A stretch of 6,790 bases of DNA from DATMXP01 sp964460935. Its GTDB lineage: Bacteria; Acidobacteriota; Terriglobia; Terriglobales; Acidobacteriaceae. Made by a program: the position numbers and the translations under genes. Shown one piece after another: positions 5,715-6,790 of this stretch; position 1 is the first letter of the stretch; each line of letters begins with the position of its first letter. The stretch covers positions 1 through 6,790 of the forward strand of contig CAYWSM010000343.1 in the NCBI GenBank assembly GCA_964460935.1. The letters are read 5' to 3'. The notes under the pieces were generated by a model. That model saw only the letters and a list, made by a program, of their open reading frames with translations, made no database searches and had not been told where the DNA came from.

Positions 5715-6381
5715 CCGGGCGCAGACGCCGCACCAATTCAGCGATATCGTCCTGCTGGAACATTCGAATGGCCGCCACACCGACTGCACCGGCGCGCACG
5801 CACGCGACAGCGTTTTCCGCCGTAACGCCGCCCAACGCAATTACCGGCATCCTCAGAATTTGCCCGGCCTCCACTTTTGGATCCGCCACGCCGCTGCGCC
5901 TGACGACTTGCGAGATTCCTTCCACGCCAGTTGGGGGTTGATCGCTTCCCTGTTTTCCGAATACTGGCCCAAACACCACAAAATCAGCTCCATGCGATTC
6001 GGCTCTCAGCACATCTTCGAGCGAATGGCACGACTGTCCAATTACGCAGTCGGTTCGGCCAGTTGATTTAGCCCAGATCGCGCGCGCTTCGCTTGCCGGA
6101 ATATCGTCGGACCGCAAATGCACGCCATCCGCACCTGCCCCAAGCGCAATATCGATTCGTGAGTTGACCAGGAGTTTCGTTCCAGAAGCTGCCTCGCGCA
6201 CACGCTTTACTGCTTCGGTCGCCAGCCATTCCATCTCGCGAACTGTCAGGTCGCGTTCGCGCAGTTGGATGTAGTCGACGCCGGACGCCGCAGCTTCCGC
6301 GATTTTCGTCAGCAGCGTTTCACGCCGCGATTGCTCGTCCCCCAAAAATTGCGCTCGATCGGTGATGTAGTAGAGCAGCAC
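5704..6381 (-). CDS. thiE: ThiE/TenI family protein (thiamine-phosphate synthase or thiazole tautomerase-like)
   Basis: A 225-residue TIM-barrel protein of the thiamine pathway family. ThiE joins the pyrimidine and thiazole halves; TenI isomerises the thiazole. Seen in order: YYITDR at the start, YIQLRERDLT (residues 37-46), VNSRIDIALGAGADGVHL (72-89), IGQSCHSLED (114-123), GADFVVFGPVF (131-141), and PVIALGGVTAENAVACVRAGAVGVA near the end. The open frame extends to ATG 6513, but that would overlap the divergent gene and add about 44 unrelated residues. GTG 6381 gives the usual N-terminus. Several positions normally tied to ThiE catalysis differ (see findings), so the symbol is family level. 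It converges on the VOC gene with an 11-bp overlap and is divergent from the membrane protein. Confidence 0.85.
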   Translation of the reverse strand: MLLYYITDRAQFLGDEQSRRETLLTKIAEAAASGVDYIQLRERDLTVREMEWLATEAVKRVREAASGTKLLVNSRIDIALGAGADGVHLRSDDIPASEARAIWAKSTGRTDCVIGQSCHSLEDVLRAESHGADFVVFGPVFGKQGSDQPPTGVEGISQVVRRSGVADPKVEAGQILRMPVIALGGVTAENAVACVRAGAVGVAAIRMFQQDDIAELVRRLRPVNP

Positions 6382-6387
6382 CAGACG

Positions 6388-6393
6388 AGTGTA
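6388..6393 (-). promoter_or_regulatory. Possible -10 box very close to the thiE/tenI GTG start
   Basis: On the minus strand TACACT (6393-6388) ends 6 nt before GTG 6381, so a transcript starting at normal distance would begin at or near the start codon itself. No SD lies upstream of the GTG. The best -35-like element, TTGTGG, is only 14 bp away, which weakens the prediction. Confidence 0.25.
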
Positions 6394-6439
6394 ACAAGGC
6401 GTGCCAACCACAAGCCCTGACTTGCAATCGAATATCAAA

Positions 6440-6790
6440 ATGTCGCTGTCGACACAGGTTGTCTGGCTTTTCGTCCTCGCCATCCCAGTCGCTTCAGTCG
6501 CGTGGACTGTCACTCACGAAGAGGTCTTCCGCGAAGTTCGCGATTACTTCGTCCGTTGCAGCAAGGAGTGCCGCTACGCGGTACAGCGCAAGTTCTTCTA
6601 CCTGTTCACCTGCGAGTATTGCTTCAGCCACTATGTAGCGGCGGTTTTTCTGGTCCTCACGCGCTTCAAGCTGCTGTACCTCGACTGGCGCGGCTACATC
6701 ATCGCGCTCTTCGGATTGGTGTGGGTCGCCAACCTGTACATGAGCATTTACGCGTTCTTGCGTGTTGATCTGAAAGTTGGGAGATTTGAG
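6440..6790 (+). CDS. Hypothetical membrane protein with CxxC motif, 3' end cut by window edge
   Basis: An open frame from ATG 6440 to the right edge, 117 codons with no stop. The translation has an N-terminal hydrophobic span (about residues 7-23, VVWLFVLAIPVASVAWTV). A charged stretch with Cys40 and Cys44 follows, then FTCEYCFSHYV with Cys58 and Cys61, leading into a second span (about 63-80) and a third (about 85-106, IIALFGLVWVANLYMSIYAF). The CEYC just before a membrane span looks like a small integral membrane protein of unknown function. The layout resembles DUF1360-like proteins, but I do not recognise the family firmly. It is divergent from thiE/tenI with a 58-nt gap and no clear SD. 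The frames overlapping it on either strand look like shadows. Confidence 0.75.
   Translation, partial: MSLSTQVVWLFVLAIPVASVAWTVTHEEVFREVRDYFVRCSKECRYAVQRKFFYLFTCEYCFSHYVAAVFLVLTRFKLLYLDWRGYIIALFGLVWVANLYMSIYAFLRVDLKVGRFE

Noticed and set aside
6382..6513. Upstream ATG start for the ThiE/TenI protein
   Set aside because: It adds 44 residues unlike the family and overlaps the divergent membrane-protein gene.

Overview
The window is a compact bacterial chromosome segment. GC is moderately high, coding density is very high and gaps are short. Its style suggests Acidobacteria (Koribacter/Terriglobia-like). That inference rests on protein flavour and on a cacaggca/tgcctgtg palindrome of a type I remember as abundant in that phylum; no rRNA or marker gene is present to prove it. 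All recognisable genes are core metabolism or conserved small proteins. I see no phage, IS, CRISPR, tRNA or rRNA, and no gene-free stretch over 300 bases.

Left block (1-1690, minus strand): a GTG-started coaD (phosphopantetheine adenylyltransferase, coenzyme A synthesis) is followed 41 nt later by a class I aminotransferase of the aspartate aminotransferase Ib type, whose C-terminus runs off the left edge. The gap between them holds a strong Shine-Dalgarno, then a perfect 9-bp hairpin with a GAAA loop, then the start codon. Folding of the hairpin would restore normal SD spacing. This is the most unusual regulatory-looking detail in the window.

Middle block: a divergent promoter region (about 1691-1826) separates coaD from a plus-strand gene for a C-terminally membrane-anchored protein (1827-2900) that resembles the RMD1/DUF155 family. 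It converges, with a 3-nt gap, on a minus-strand three-gene unit (4318 down to 2904). That unit holds an adenosine-deaminase-superfamily enzyme, a 45-codon unannotated small ORF, and a CPXCG-type cysteine-rich zinc-binding protein. The small ORF's stop directly abuts the start of the CPXCG gene.

Right block: divergent from the deaminase, an exported metallo-beta-lactamase-fold hydrolase (4402-5307) overlaps by one base (TGATG) a VOC/glyoxalase-fold protein (5307-5714). These two look like a translationally coupled pair. Their 3' end overlaps by 11 bp the convergent thiE/tenI-family gene (minus strand, 6381-5704). That protein carries several substitutions at positions I associate with ThiE catalysis and may be TenI-like. 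A partial membrane protein with a CxxC motif starts divergently at 6440 and leaves the right edge.

I did not find a clear new multi-gene system. The best leads are the hairpin-bridged ribosome-binding site, the hidden small ORF, and two substrate ambiguities (the deaminase and ThiE/TenI).
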